64,000 bases of DNA from Streptomyces sp. MST-110588 (GTDB taxonomy: Bacteria; Actinomycetota; Actinomycetes; Streptomycetales; Streptomycetaceae), in NCBI RefSeq assembly GCF_022695595.1, contig NZ_CP074380.1, positions 1,116,001 through 1,180,000 on the forward strand, written 5' to 3'. The notes below the pieces were generated by a model, which did not search any database, was not told the origin of the DNA, and saw nothing but the letters and a program-made list of their open reading frames with translations. Shown here in pieces: positions 9,662-17,313 of this stretch; within the stretch, counting starts at the first letter, position 1, and each line of letters begins with the position of its first letter. Both the position numbers and the translations under genes were made by a program.

Positions 9662-10582
9662 GTGACGCTTCCCGACGGCATATACGGCACGGACGGCACG
9701 ACGGGCGGTGCGGCGGACCGTGCAGACGGCACGACGGGCCGTCCGGATGACACGGCGGACCGTGTGGATCACGCGGCGCACCATGTGGACCACGTGGCGG
9801 GCCGTACGGACAGTACTGCGGGGCGAACGGCCGTCCCACAGGACGCGACGGTCATCTGGAGCTGGGCCTCCCCCATGGCCCCCGACGCCGTGGACACCGC
9901 CCGTCCCGGTCACGCCGGCCTGCTCGACGAGCAGGAGCGCGCCCGGGCCGCCCGGATGCTGCCCGCCAAGGCCAGGCGCTTCGTCACCAGCCGCGTGGCC
10001 CTGCGCTCCATCCTGGCCGGCGTGCTGTCCGTACCCGCCCGCGAGATCACTCTGGGCCGGTACGCCTGTCCGGGTTGCGCGGACCCCGGACACGGACCGC
10101 CCCGGGTGGTGTGGCCCCGTACGCCGCTGCGCATCAGCCTCTCCCACACCTGGGATCGCGGTCTGCTCGCCGTGAGCACCGGACCGGTAGGGGTGGACAT
10201 CGAACGGCACCGGACCGTCGACGCGGACGCCCTGGCCCGGACCGTCCTGTCCCCCGCCGAGCTGGCCTGGCTGGAGCGCACCACCGACGCGGGCACCGAG
10301 GCGCGGACCCGGGCCTTCTACCGGTGCTGGACCCGTAAGGAAGCGGTGCTCAAGGGGGTCGGCACCGGCATCGCCGGGGACCTGCGGCGGCTGGACGTCC
10401 GGCCGGACCGGGCCCAGGCCCTGCTGCGGGTCCCGGTCGGCGACCGGCTCGAATCCTGGTGGGTACGGAATCTGCCGCTGGGGGACTCCTGGACCGCCGC
10501 GCTCAGCCGCCCGGCGGGCACGCCGGCCGCCTTCGAGCTGCGTACGTGGCCCGCGCAGGCCGCGGCCGGGGGTACCCACTGA
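9662..10582 (+). CDS. Sfp-type 4'-phosphopantetheinyl transferase
   Basis: 306 residues. It should transfer phosphopantetheine from CoA to a carrier-protein serine of fatty acid, polyketide or nonribosomal peptide synthases. Signature motifs: SLSHTWD near 159-165, the Mg-binding PVGVDIERH at 175-183 and WTRKEAVLK at 223-231. The first ~57 residues (GTDGTTGGAADRADGTTG and on) are a His/Asp/Thr-rich stretch made by imperfect 12-bp DNA repeats; they are not part of the fold and the true start may be later. GTG 9662 follows a weak TAGGGTG. It is transcribed divergently from infC. Confidence 0.88.
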   Translation: MTLPDGIYGTDGTTGGAADRADGTTGRPDDTADRVDHAAHHVDHVAGRTDSTAGRTAVPQDATVIWSWASPMAPDAVDTARPGHAGLLDEQERARAARMLPAKARRFVTSRVALRSILAGVLSVPAREITLGRYACPGCADPGHGPPRVVWPRTPLRISLSHTWDRGLLAVSTGPVGVDIERHRTVDADALARTVLSPAELAWLERTTDAGTEARTRAFYRCWTRKEAVLKGVGTGIAGDLRRLDVRPDRAQALLRVPVGDRLESWWVRNLPLGDSWTAALSRPAGTPAAFELRTWPAQAAAGGTH

Positions 10583-10663
10583 AGATCCCGTACGTTCACA
10601 TACGCTGATCCCCGGCCCCCCGGAGCCCCGTTCCCTTACCGCTCCCCTATAGATGTGAGAGTC

Positions 10664-11050
10664 ATGACCGACGCCACCCCTCAGCAGCCGCAGCAGCCCG
10701 ACGCCTCGTCCCCGTCCCCGGATTTCGACGCCATGACGCGTGACATCGCGGACGTGCCGGCGGTCGAGGTGATCACGACGGTGGCGGTGCACCTGATGAG
10801 CGCGGCGGCGGTCAACCTGGGTCTCGCCGAGGAGGGCGACCAGCACAAGGACCTGGACGAGGCCCGCAAGCTGATCCACGCGCTGGCCGGGCTGGTGACG
10901 GCGAGCGCCACCGAGATCGGCTCGTACCACGCGGCGCCGCTGCGGGACGGGCTGAAGTCGCTGCAGCTCGCCTTCCGTGAGGCGTCGGTGGTACCGGACG
11001 AGCCGGGTCAGGGACCGGGCGAGAAGTTCACGGGGCCCGTGTACGGCTAG
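10664..11050 (+). CDS. DUF1844 family protein
   Basis: 128 residues from ATG 10664 (MTDATPQQPQQPD); a GTG three codons earlier at 10655 is possible. The conserved core (FDAMTRDIADVPAVEVITTV, then HLMSAAAVNLGL and LDEARKLIHALAGLV) is the DUF1844 helical domain. No catalytic residues are evident. The family is conserved near infC in actinomycetes; its function is unknown to me. It lies 80 bp after the transferase gene on the same strand. Confidence 0.85.
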   Translation: MTDATPQQPQQPDASSPSPDFDAMTRDIADVPAVEVITTVAVHLMSAAAVNLGLAEEGDQHKDLDEARKLIHALAGLVTASATEIGSYHAAPLRDGLKSLQLAFREASVVPDEPGQGPGEKFTGPVYG

Positions 11051-11106
11051 TACGGGCGGCTGATACGGCCCCGGTACGGCCGGTACGACGCGTAGATACC
11101 GGCCGC

Positions 11107-11892
11107 CTACGGGATCGCGTGCCCCTCCCCCGACGCCGGGCCTTCCCGGCCCGCCGCTCCCGGGGAGGGCTCGGCGGCGCGTTCGTCCGCGACGACCTTG
11201 GGCTCCTGCGGCGGATGGGTGAGCTGGTGCACCACCGCGGCCAGCGCCCCGCCGATCAGCGGCGCCAGGAGGAACAGCCAGAGCTGGGTCAGCGCGGCGC
11301 CGCCCGCGAACAGGGCGGGGCCGAAGCTGCGCGCCGGGTTGACCGAGGTGCCGGTGAGCGGGATGCCGATGAGGTGGACGGTGGCCAGCGCCAGACCGAT
11401 CGGCAGGCCGTCGAAGCCGATCACCGCCACCTTGTGCGTGACGGCGAGCACGACGAAGACCAGCAGGAAGGTCAGGACGACCTCGGCCAGGAAGGCGCCG
11501 CCGAGGTTGATGTGGACGGCGGAGCGGTCGCCCCAGCCGTTCGTGCCGAACGCTTCGCTGGTCTTCAGGCCCGGCACCTGCTTGGCCAGCAGGAAGAGCA
11601 GCGCGGCGCCGATCACGCCGCCCAGCATCTGGGCGATCCAGTACTCCACGGCCGTACGGACGGTGATGCGGTGGGCCAGCAGCATGCCGAGCGTCACCGC
11701 GGGGTTGATGTGGGAACCTGAAACCGGGCCCAGGGCGTAGGCCAGCGCCAGCATGGTGAAACCGAAGGTCAGGGCGATGCCGAAGGTGCCGATGTACTCG
11801 CCGGCAAGGACGGCCGAGCCGACGGCGAAGAACACCAGGAGCAGCGTGCCGAGGAATTCGGATACGACCGAGCGGGTCTCCGTGGTCTCCAT
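11107..11892 (-). CDS. aqpZ: MIP-family aquaporin
   Basis: 261 residues with six membrane helices. The two NPA half-helix motifs are SGSHINPAVTLGM and GTSVNPARSFGPA, which line a water (or small neutral solute) channel. The AqpZ-like narrow filter fits a water channel better than a glycerol facilitator, though this is inference. The ATG at 11892 (METTETRSVVSEFLGT) follows GGAGAG. The C-terminal ~30 residues are a polar tail. Its upstream region is occupied by element B, which ends about 80 bp before the start, so its promoter may have been supplied or disrupted by the insertion. Confidence 0.92.
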   Translation of the reverse strand: METTETRSVVSEFLGTLLLVFFAVGSAVLAGEYIGTFGIALTFGFTMLALAYALGPVSGSHINPAVTLGMLLAHRITVRTAVEYWIAQMLGGVIGAALLFLLAKQVPGLKTSEAFGTNGWGDRSAVHINLGGAFLAEVVLTFLLVFVVLAVTHKVAVIGFDGLPIGLALATVHLIGIPLTGTSVNPARSFGPALFAGGAALTQLWLFLLAPLIGGALAAVVHQLTHPPQEPKVVADERAAEPSPGAAGREGPASGEGHAIP

Positions 11893-11973
11893 GGGACTCT
11901 CCTCGCGTGGATCTCTTGCTCTCCTCCTTCGCATTGTCTGCCTGTGGGGGGTGTGCCGCCTGTTTTCCGCCGG

Positions 11974-12693
11974 TTTCCGCCCGTGGCGGCGCGCCGATTT
12001 CGCCTGTGGCGGTGGTGGCGCTTGTGGGCGGCGGCTCGCCGGTGGGTGGTTGCTGTGTGTGGCGCGATGCCTGCGGCGCGACCTTGTCGGTCATGTGTGG
12101 GGTTGTTTGGTCTTTCGCCCGGTGCGGTCGGTGGGTGGGGTGGGGCGCGGTCGCACCGGGGCCACTCCTCGGGCCGTGTGCGTGTCGGGTACGCCGTGAA
12201 AGGAAGCGTGCGTCTTGCACACGGCCCTGCGGGGAGTCCCCGATACGCCCACGCCCGGCCGTCCCCGAGCCGCCGGCCGTGACCACTAACGGTTCTAAGA
12301 CCCGGCCGGTACGGCCGCTGTTGCGTGCCCCCTCCGGGGCACGACCTCCCCATACGCCCGCCCTGCGCTTTTTGCCACCAGGAGCCGCCTTCGGGGCACC
12401 AACCCGCACGCAGGGCCACCTACCAACCCTCCCCCAAGGGGTGGGCGCGCTACGGACGGGAGGGGCGGGCCGGAGGGGGCGTGTATCAAAGCGTAAAGCG
12501 AAGCAGCTTTGATACACGCCCCCTCCGGCCCGACCCCGCCACCCACCACCCAGCAAGCGCAAAGCGCCCACCCCACCAAACCCTCCCGCCGAAGGCGAAC
12601 CGCACCCCGCACGGGGGAAGGGGGGAACACGGCCGCCGGGTAACCCCACGGCGCACGGTCACCCCGAATCGGCGCGCCGTCACGGACGGAAAA
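11974..12693 (+). mobile_element. MITE-like non-coding element, copy B, with intact terminal inverted repeats
   Basis: The ends are near-perfect inverted repeats of 28-29 bp: 11974-12002 (TTTCCGCCCGTGGCGGCGCG and on) and 12665-12692 (the same motif with TCCG and TGACGG variants, complemented). Between them lie the internal 27-bp-arm hairpin and the GGGCCGTGTGC repeat shared with copy A. There is no conserved open frame. It sits between aqpZ and the SseB-family gene, and overlaps the last codons of the latter. No clear target-site duplication could be assigned by eye. I know of no named family for it. Strand is arbitrary. Confidence 0.72.
12466..12532. repeat. Perfect 27-bp-arm hairpin inside element B
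   Basis: Arms 12466-12492 and 12506-12532 are perfectly complementary around the 13-nt loop GTAAAGCGAAGCA. It matches the hairpin at 1048-1096, whose outer part has decayed. Confidence 0.85.
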
Positions 12694-13378
12694 GGGCCAG
12701 GTCGAGGCCCCGCACAAGCCTGGCGCGCAGGGTCTCGTCGGCGGCCAGGGACTGGGCCAGGCGCTGGAGGACCTCGGGGGCGGAGGCCCCGGGGGTCAGG
12801 GCCAGGGCCAGGGTGCCGTCGGCATCGGCGGAGGGCTCCAGGCGGGCGGTCCGTACGCCCGGTTCGCCGGCCACGATCGAGCGCAGGGCCTCGGTGACGA
12901 GCGGGTCGGCGAGCGGGTCGCTGTCGGTGCGTCCCTCGGCGAGCGCCCGCAGCGCGGGGCCGGTGAGCTGGTAGGTCACCGGCCCCGCCATGTCGATGAC
13001 GACCGTGTCGGCCTTCTCGTGGGAGGCGGCGAGCAGTGCCTGCCGCAGGGGTACGGCCACCGGGCGGGCGTCCGGGCGCCAGCGGTGCAGGGTGTCCATG
13101 GAGGTGAAGGCGGGCAGGGCCCGGCGGCCGTCCGGGGCCTGGAGCGTGGGTACGGCCATGTCGCTGGTCTTCTCCCGCCGTAGCCCGTCCGGGCCGGTCT
13201 CCACCTCGCCGAGCACGGCCACGACGGGGACGAGCAGCCGGGCGTCGGCCAGGGCTGCCAGCAGTCGGGGTTCGGTGGAGCGGTCCTGGGCGTACGCGGC
13301 CAGGGCTGCCGCGAGTTCGGGGTCGGCGGAGCCGTCGTCGTCGGAGAATCCGGGGTCCGGAATGTTCTTGAGCGCCAC
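12680..13378 (-). CDS. SseB-family protein
   Basis: 232 residues. The middle (LADARLLVPVVAVLGE, then VPTLQAPDGRRALPAFTSMD and LHRWRPDARPVAVP) is the SseB N-terminal domain, a fold of unknown biochemical role in actinomycetes. The start MALKNIPDPGFSDDDG is typical of Streptomyces homologues near infC. The final residues LFRP and the stop codon lie inside the terminal repeat of element B, so the natural C-terminus may have been replaced or trimmed by the insertion. The gene lies 42 bp downstream of the subtilase gene and may share its transcript. Confidence 0.82.
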   Translation of the reverse strand: MALKNIPDPGFSDDDGSADPELAAALAAYAQDRSTEPRLLAALADARLLVPVVAVLGEVETGPDGLRREKTSDMAVPTLQAPDGRRALPAFTSMDTLHRWRPDARPVAVPLRQALLAASHEKADTVVIDMAGPVTYQLTGPALRALAEGRTDSDPLADPLVTEALRSIVAGEPGVRTARLEPSADADGTLALALTPGASAPEVLQRLAQSLAADETLRARLVRGLDLALFRP

Positions 13379-13420
13379 ACCCCGACCCTATCCGCCCCGC
13401 CTGAGCCGCTTTCGGGGGGC

Positions 13421-14608
13421 TCAGCGGGTGCGGGCGCCGCGCCACAGGAAGGTGGCGGTGGCCAGGAGGGCCAGACCGGCGGTGGCGGCGGTCCAAGGGA
13501 GCCAGCCCGTGCTGTCGGGGGTCTGGTCGGAGGCGGTGGGGCCGGGGCCGAAGTGGCGTTCGGGGTAGGTGGCGGGGGTCGGCTCGGCGGGGGCGGGTTT
13601 GAGGTCGCGGCCCGCTTCGATGGCCGCGGCCACATCGACCAGGCCGGCGCCGAGGTCGTCGTTGCGCCCGCCCTCGGGGGTGTCGCGTGCGGTGTCGGTG
13701 AGGAGCTGTTTGATCTGCGCGGGGCTCAGGTCCGGGTGGGCGGCGCGGACCAGGGCGACGGCGCCGGAGACGAAGGCGGCGGCGGCGCTGGTGCCCCAGC
13801 CCTCGTAGTACGTGCGGTCCGGGTTGGCGATGATGACGTCGACGCCGGGCGCGCAGACGGTGGCGTACCAGTGGCGGGTGGAGAAGTCGGCGCGGGAGCC
13901 GTAGCGGTCCACGGCGGTGGCGGCGATCACGCCCGGGTAGGCGGCGGGGTAGGAGACGTGGTCGCCCTCTTTGCCGCCGTTGCCGGCGGAGGCGACGACG
14001 GGGACGCCCTTGCCCAGGGCGTACTGGATGGCGGCGTCCTCGCGGGGGTCGGGGTGGGCGGAGGCGCTGTCGTCGCCGAGGGAGAGGTTGATGACGTCCG
14101 CGCCGTGGTCGGTGGCCCAGCGGATGCCGTCGGCGAGGGCGCCGGCGCGCTCGGTACGGGCCTTTTTGCGCTGTGGGTCGGAGTCTTCGAGGATCACCCG
14201 TACGGGGAGGATCCGGGCCTTGGGCGCGACGCCTATGACGCCGTCGGCGTGGTCGGCCCCGTGGCCGTGGCCTGCGATGATCCCGGACATGGCGGTGCCG
14301 TGCTGGGCCCATGTCCGCTCGCCGCGCTCGGCGCCGAAGCCGATCAGGTCGTTGCCGGGCAGCACCTGGCCCTTGAGGTCGGGGTGGCTCGCGTCGACCC
14401 CGGTGTCCAGGACGGCGACGGTGATGCCCTCGCCCTTGGTGGTGCGCCATGCCTGCTCGGTGTGCATCGCCGCCAGCGGCCACTCCCCGGCGCGTGTGCC
14501 GTCGGCCCGCGCGGGCGGGGCGGGCAGTACGGCCAGGGCGGCGGTGGAGAGCACGGCGGCGAGCGCGAGGGCGGTGCGGGAGCGGCGCGGAGCCACGGTG
14601 TGGGTCAT
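13421..14608 (-). CDS. Mycosin-like S8 subtilisin-family serine protease
   Basis: 395 residues. A signal peptide (ALALAAVLSTAALAVLPAPPA) precedes the catalytic triad: Asp68 (VAVLDTGVDASHPDL), His103 (QHGTAMSGIIAGH) and Ser274 (GTSAAAAFVSGA). A Pro-rich linker and a C-terminal membrane helix (about 365-388, GLALLATATFLWRG) follow, so the protease domain faces outside. This is the layout of mycosins, the membrane proteases that accompany type VII secretion systems, but no EccA-E or WXG100 genes are visible here. ATG 14608 overlaps the upstream gene's stop (ATGA), showing coupling. Confidence 0.9.
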   Translation of the reverse strand: MTHTVAPRRSRTALALAAVLSTAALAVLPAPPARADGTRAGEWPLAAMHTEQAWRTTKGEGITVAVLDTGVDASHPDLKGQVLPGNDLIGFGAERGERTWAQHGTAMSGIIAGHGHGADHADGVIGVAPKARILPVRVILEDSDPQRKKARTERAGALADGIRWATDHGADVINLSLGDDSASAHPDPREDAAIQYALGKGVPVVASAGNGGKEGDHVSYPAAYPGVIAATAVDRYGSRADFSTRHWYATVCAPGVDVIIANPDRTYYEGWGTSAAAAFVSGAVALVRAAHPDLSPAQIKQLLTDTARDTPEGGRNDDLGAGLVDVAAAIEAGRDLKPAPAEPTPATYPERHFGPGPTASDQTPDSTGWLPWTAATAGLALLATATFLWRGARTR

Positions 14609-15801
14609 CGCGGCGGCTCCGCGGGGGCCTTCGCGGTCTGCTTGCGGACGGTCTGTTCGACCCGGTAGGCGATGTCCTTCGCGTCGTGGCCCAGGCCCGA
14701 CTCGGCGGCGGGCGTGCCCTGCGCCCTGGTCGCCTCCTCGGCGGACTGCGGGTCGGTGACCGTACGGCCGTCGGCGAAGCCGGAGACCGCGTACAGGACG
14801 ACCGGCAGGTCCGTCGGGACGCGGATGCTCCAGCTCACACGCTGGGCGGGGCCGAAGTGCGCGGCGGGGGTTCCCTTGGCGGCGTACGGGCGGGGCATCA
14901 GGTCCGTACGCCTGGTCAGTTGCTCCTTCGTGAAGCGGGTGCGCAGTGCCTTCATGCCCGCCGGGTCGGCCTTGGTGATCAGCACGCCCGCGGTGATCAC
15001 GCTGGTACGGGTCGCGTCGACGTACGTGGCGCGCAGCAGCCGGGCGCAGCCGACCGGGGAGAGCGCCTTGGACAGCAGCGGGTCGAACGCGCCGGAGCAG
15101 CCGCTGTCGGGGGCCACGGCGATCCGTGTCCAGGATCGGTCCGCGCCGCCGGGCCCTGCGGCCGGACCGCTCAGAGCGGGCGGGAAGAGCGCGTCGACCG
15201 GGGCGTTGTGCCACACCTCGCGGCCCCGGGCGAAGGTCACCTCGGCGGCGGGGCGGTCCTCGGGGTCCTCGGCGAGCCAGCTTCCGGCGAGCGCGCCGCC
15301 GAGGAGGCCGAGGCCCAGGACAAGGCAGGCCGCGGCGGCGGCGATCCGGCCGACGGGGCGGCGGGGGGTGGAGTGAGGTTCCTGCACGGGTGGTGCCGGG
15401 GTCTGTCCGTACGGGGCCGCGGGCAGCGGGGTTACGGCACCGGTGGCGCCGTCGCCGGACGGGGCGCCGGCACTCCAGGCGGCACCGCTGTTGGCCAGGT
15501 GGAACGCGGCCGTGTCACGGAAGGCGACCGGGCGGGTGGTGGGCTTCGCCGGGACGGGGGTGGTGGCAGGGGCGGTGGGCGGCGGCGCGGGGTTTTCGGG
15601 TGCGTTGGCTGCGGCCGGTCCCGGGGTGGCGGGTGTGTGGGCGGGGCGTGGCGGTACGGCCGGGGCCGGCGGCGGCACGGGCGGTGCGGCGGGGGCCGTC
15701 GCGTCGGCGGGCGGCTGCGGCGGCACGGCGGGGCGGTGGGCCGGGGGCGGCGGTACGGGCGGGAGGCGATGCGCGTCGGCGTAATCGGCTTCGGTGCTCA
15801 C
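14605..15801 (-). CDS. Pro/Ala-rich single-pass membrane protein paired with the mycosin
   Basis: 398 residues from GTG 15801 (STEADYADAHRLPP), chosen because GGGGGAG lies six bases upstream; a longer frame to an ATG at 15912 has a poorer site. Residues 1-180 are Pro/Ala-rich and probably cytoplasmic. One membrane helix follows (IAAAAACLVLGLGLLGGALAG), then a ~190-residue outer domain with a Cys pair (DSGCSGAF and PVGCARLL). I do not recognise the domain. The 4-bp ATGA overlap with the protease gene suggests the two act together, perhaps as partner or substrate. Confidence 0.75.
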   Translation of the reverse strand: MSTEADYADAHRLPPVPPPPAHRPAVPPQPPADATAPAAPPVPPPAPAVPPRPAHTPATPGPAAANAPENPAPPPTAPATTPVPAKPTTRPVAFRDTAAFHLANSGAAWSAGAPSGDGATGAVTPLPAAPYGQTPAPPVQEPHSTPRRPVGRIAAAAACLVLGLGLLGGALAGSWLAEDPEDRPAAEVTFARGREVWHNAPVDALFPPALSGPAAGPGGADRSWTRIAVAPDSGCSGAFDPLLSKALSPVGCARLLRATYVDATRTSVITAGVLITKADPAGMKALRTRFTKEQLTRRTDLMPRPYAAKGTPAAHFGPAQRVSWSIRVPTDLPVVLYAVSGFADGRTVTDPQSAEEATRAQGTPAAESGLGHDAKDIAYRVEQTVRKQTAKAPAEPPR

Positions 15802-16040
15802 CCGCGCTCCCCCTCGCGACCTCGTGCTCGTCGTGCTTGCTGTGCTCGTTGTGCTCGATGCGGCCGGCCGCGCCCGGCAATCAGGGCAGGGCGGTTGGTA
15901 TCCGGACATCACACCGCTGACCTGCTGGTCGCGGCGCCCGCCACTCTACGGGCTGCCGCCGCCGGCGCTCCAACCCCACCCGCCCGGCGGACCTGGCCGT
16001 CCCTCTACCCAGCGGTAGCGGCTTCTGGCAGGCTGCGCCC

Positions 16041-17255
16041 ATGTCCGAGCACACCTTCGACCCGCAGGGCGACAAGGCCCGTTACGACCGGGCGACCGCT
16101 GATCTCGACGCTCCGCTGGCCGTCGTGGATCTGCGCGCCTTCGACGCCAACGCCGACGATCTGGTGCGGCGGGCGCGGGGCAAGCCCGTGCGGGTGGCGA
16201 GCAAGTCGGTGCGCTGCCGGGCCCTGTTGGAGCGGGTGCTGCGCCGGGAGGGCTTCGCCGGGGTGCTGAGCTACACCCTCGCCGAGTCGCTGTGGCTGGC
16301 CCGGTCGGGGTTCGCGGACGTACTGGTGGCGTACCCGTCGGCGGACCGGGCCGGTTTCGCGGAGCTGGCCGCCGATCCCGCGCTCGCCGCCGCGGTGACG
16401 GTGATGGTGGACGACGTCGCCCAGCTCGACCTGATCGACGCGGCGCGGGCGGGCGGACGCGAAGAGATCCGGGTGTGCCTGGAGTGGGACACGGCGCTGC
16501 GGCGGCTGGGCGGCCGGGTGCGCTTCGGTGCCCGCCGCTCCCCGGTGAGCGAGCCGGCGCAACTGGCCGAGCTGGCCCGGTCGGTGGTGCGCAGGCCGGG
16601 GTTCCGGCTGGTGGGGCTGATGGCGTACGAGAGCCATGTGGCGGGGGTGGGGGACGCGGTGGCGGGCCGCCCGGTCTTCTCCCGGGCCGTACGGGTCATG
16701 CAGGCCACGGCGCGCCGGGAACTGGTGGTGCGGCGGGCGCAGGCCGTACGGGCCGTGCGGGGCGTGGCGCCGGATCTGGAGTTCGTCAACGGCGGGGGTA
16801 CGGGCAGTGTGCAGCACACGGTCGCTGAGAAGGCGGTGACGGAGGTCGCGGCGGGATCGGGGCTGTACGTACCCCGGCTGTTCGACAACTACCGGTCCTT
16901 CACGGGGCGTCCGGCGGCGCTGTTCGCGCTGCCGGTGGTGCGCAGGCCGGGCACCGGCGTGGTGACCGTCCTGGGCGGCGGCTATCCGGCCTCGGGCGCG
17001 GCGGGCCGGGACCGGCTGCCGGTGCCGCATCTGCCCGTGGGGCTGCGGCTGGATCCGCAGGAGGGGGCGGGCGAGGTGCAGACGCCGTTGCTGGGGCCGG
17101 CCGCGGACGAGCTGCTGGTCGGTGACAAGGTGTGGTTCCGGCACGCGAAGGCCGGGGAGCTGTGCGAGCGCTTCGAGGCGCTGCGGCTGATCGACGGGGA
17201 CCGGGTGGTGGACACGGTGCCGACCTATCGCGGTGAGGGCCACACCTTCTTGTGA
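16041..17255 (+). CDS. PLP-dependent amino acid aldolase/racemase-like protein (D-threonine aldolase fold)
   Basis: 404 residues. The N-terminal alanine-racemase-type barrel begins around VVDLRAFDANADDLVRR, with the probable PLP lysine Lys55 in RVASKSVRC. GLMAYESHVAGVGD and EFVNGGGTGSV are the phosphate-binding and barrel motifs of the D-threonine aldolase group. The C-terminal part (LLVGDKVWFRHAKAGELCERFE) has His/Cys candidates for metal binding. Likely reaction: retro-aldol or deamination of a 3-hydroxy amino acid; the substrate cannot be assigned. It is a single gene on the plus strand with a terminator hairpin after it. Confidence 0.85.
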   Translation: MSEHTFDPQGDKARYDRATADLDAPLAVVDLRAFDANADDLVRRARGKPVRVASKSVRCRALLERVLRREGFAGVLSYTLAESLWLARSGFADVLVAYPSADRAGFAELAADPALAAAVTVMVDDVAQLDLIDAARAGGREEIRVCLEWDTALRRLGGRVRFGARRSPVSEPAQLAELARSVVRRPGFRLVGLMAYESHVAGVGDAVAGRPVFSRAVRVMQATARRELVVRRAQAVRAVRGVAPDLEFVNGGGTGSVQHTVAEKAVTEVAAGSGLYVPRLFDNYRSFTGRPAALFALPVVRRPGTGVVTVLGGGYPASGAAGRDRLPVPHLPVGLRLDPQEGAGEVQTPLLGPAADELLVGDKVWFRHAKAGELCERFEALRLIDGDRVVDTVPTYRGEGHTFL

Positions 17256-17262
17256 TCCGCGG

Positions 17263-17304
17263 GGGCCGCGCCGTGTGAAGGGATTTCAGGGTCAGGCGCG
17301 GCCC
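17263..17304. terminator. Convergent terminator hairpin
   Basis: GGGCCGCGCC at 17263-17272 pairs with GGCGCGGCCC at 17295-17304, between two genes that converge. Confidence 0.6.
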
Positions 17305-17313
17305 GTCGTGAGG

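Noticed and set aside
9440..12649. A 1069-codon open frame on the minus strand across several genes
   Set aside because: It is antisense to the phosphopantetheinyl transferase and DUF1844 genes and runs through aqpZ and element B in another frame; low complexity, no homology, caused by high GC.
876..12693. Composite transposon carrying pheST to aqpZ
   Set aside because: The enclosed genes are core genes in conserved order with normal composition, so the two elements more likely inserted independently.
15802..15912. N-terminal extension with a CPDC motif on the mycosin-linked membrane protein
   Set aside because: The extension is microsatellite-like, its start lacks a ribosome site, and a GTG with GGGGGAG follows at 15801; a zinc-binding role cannot be excluded.
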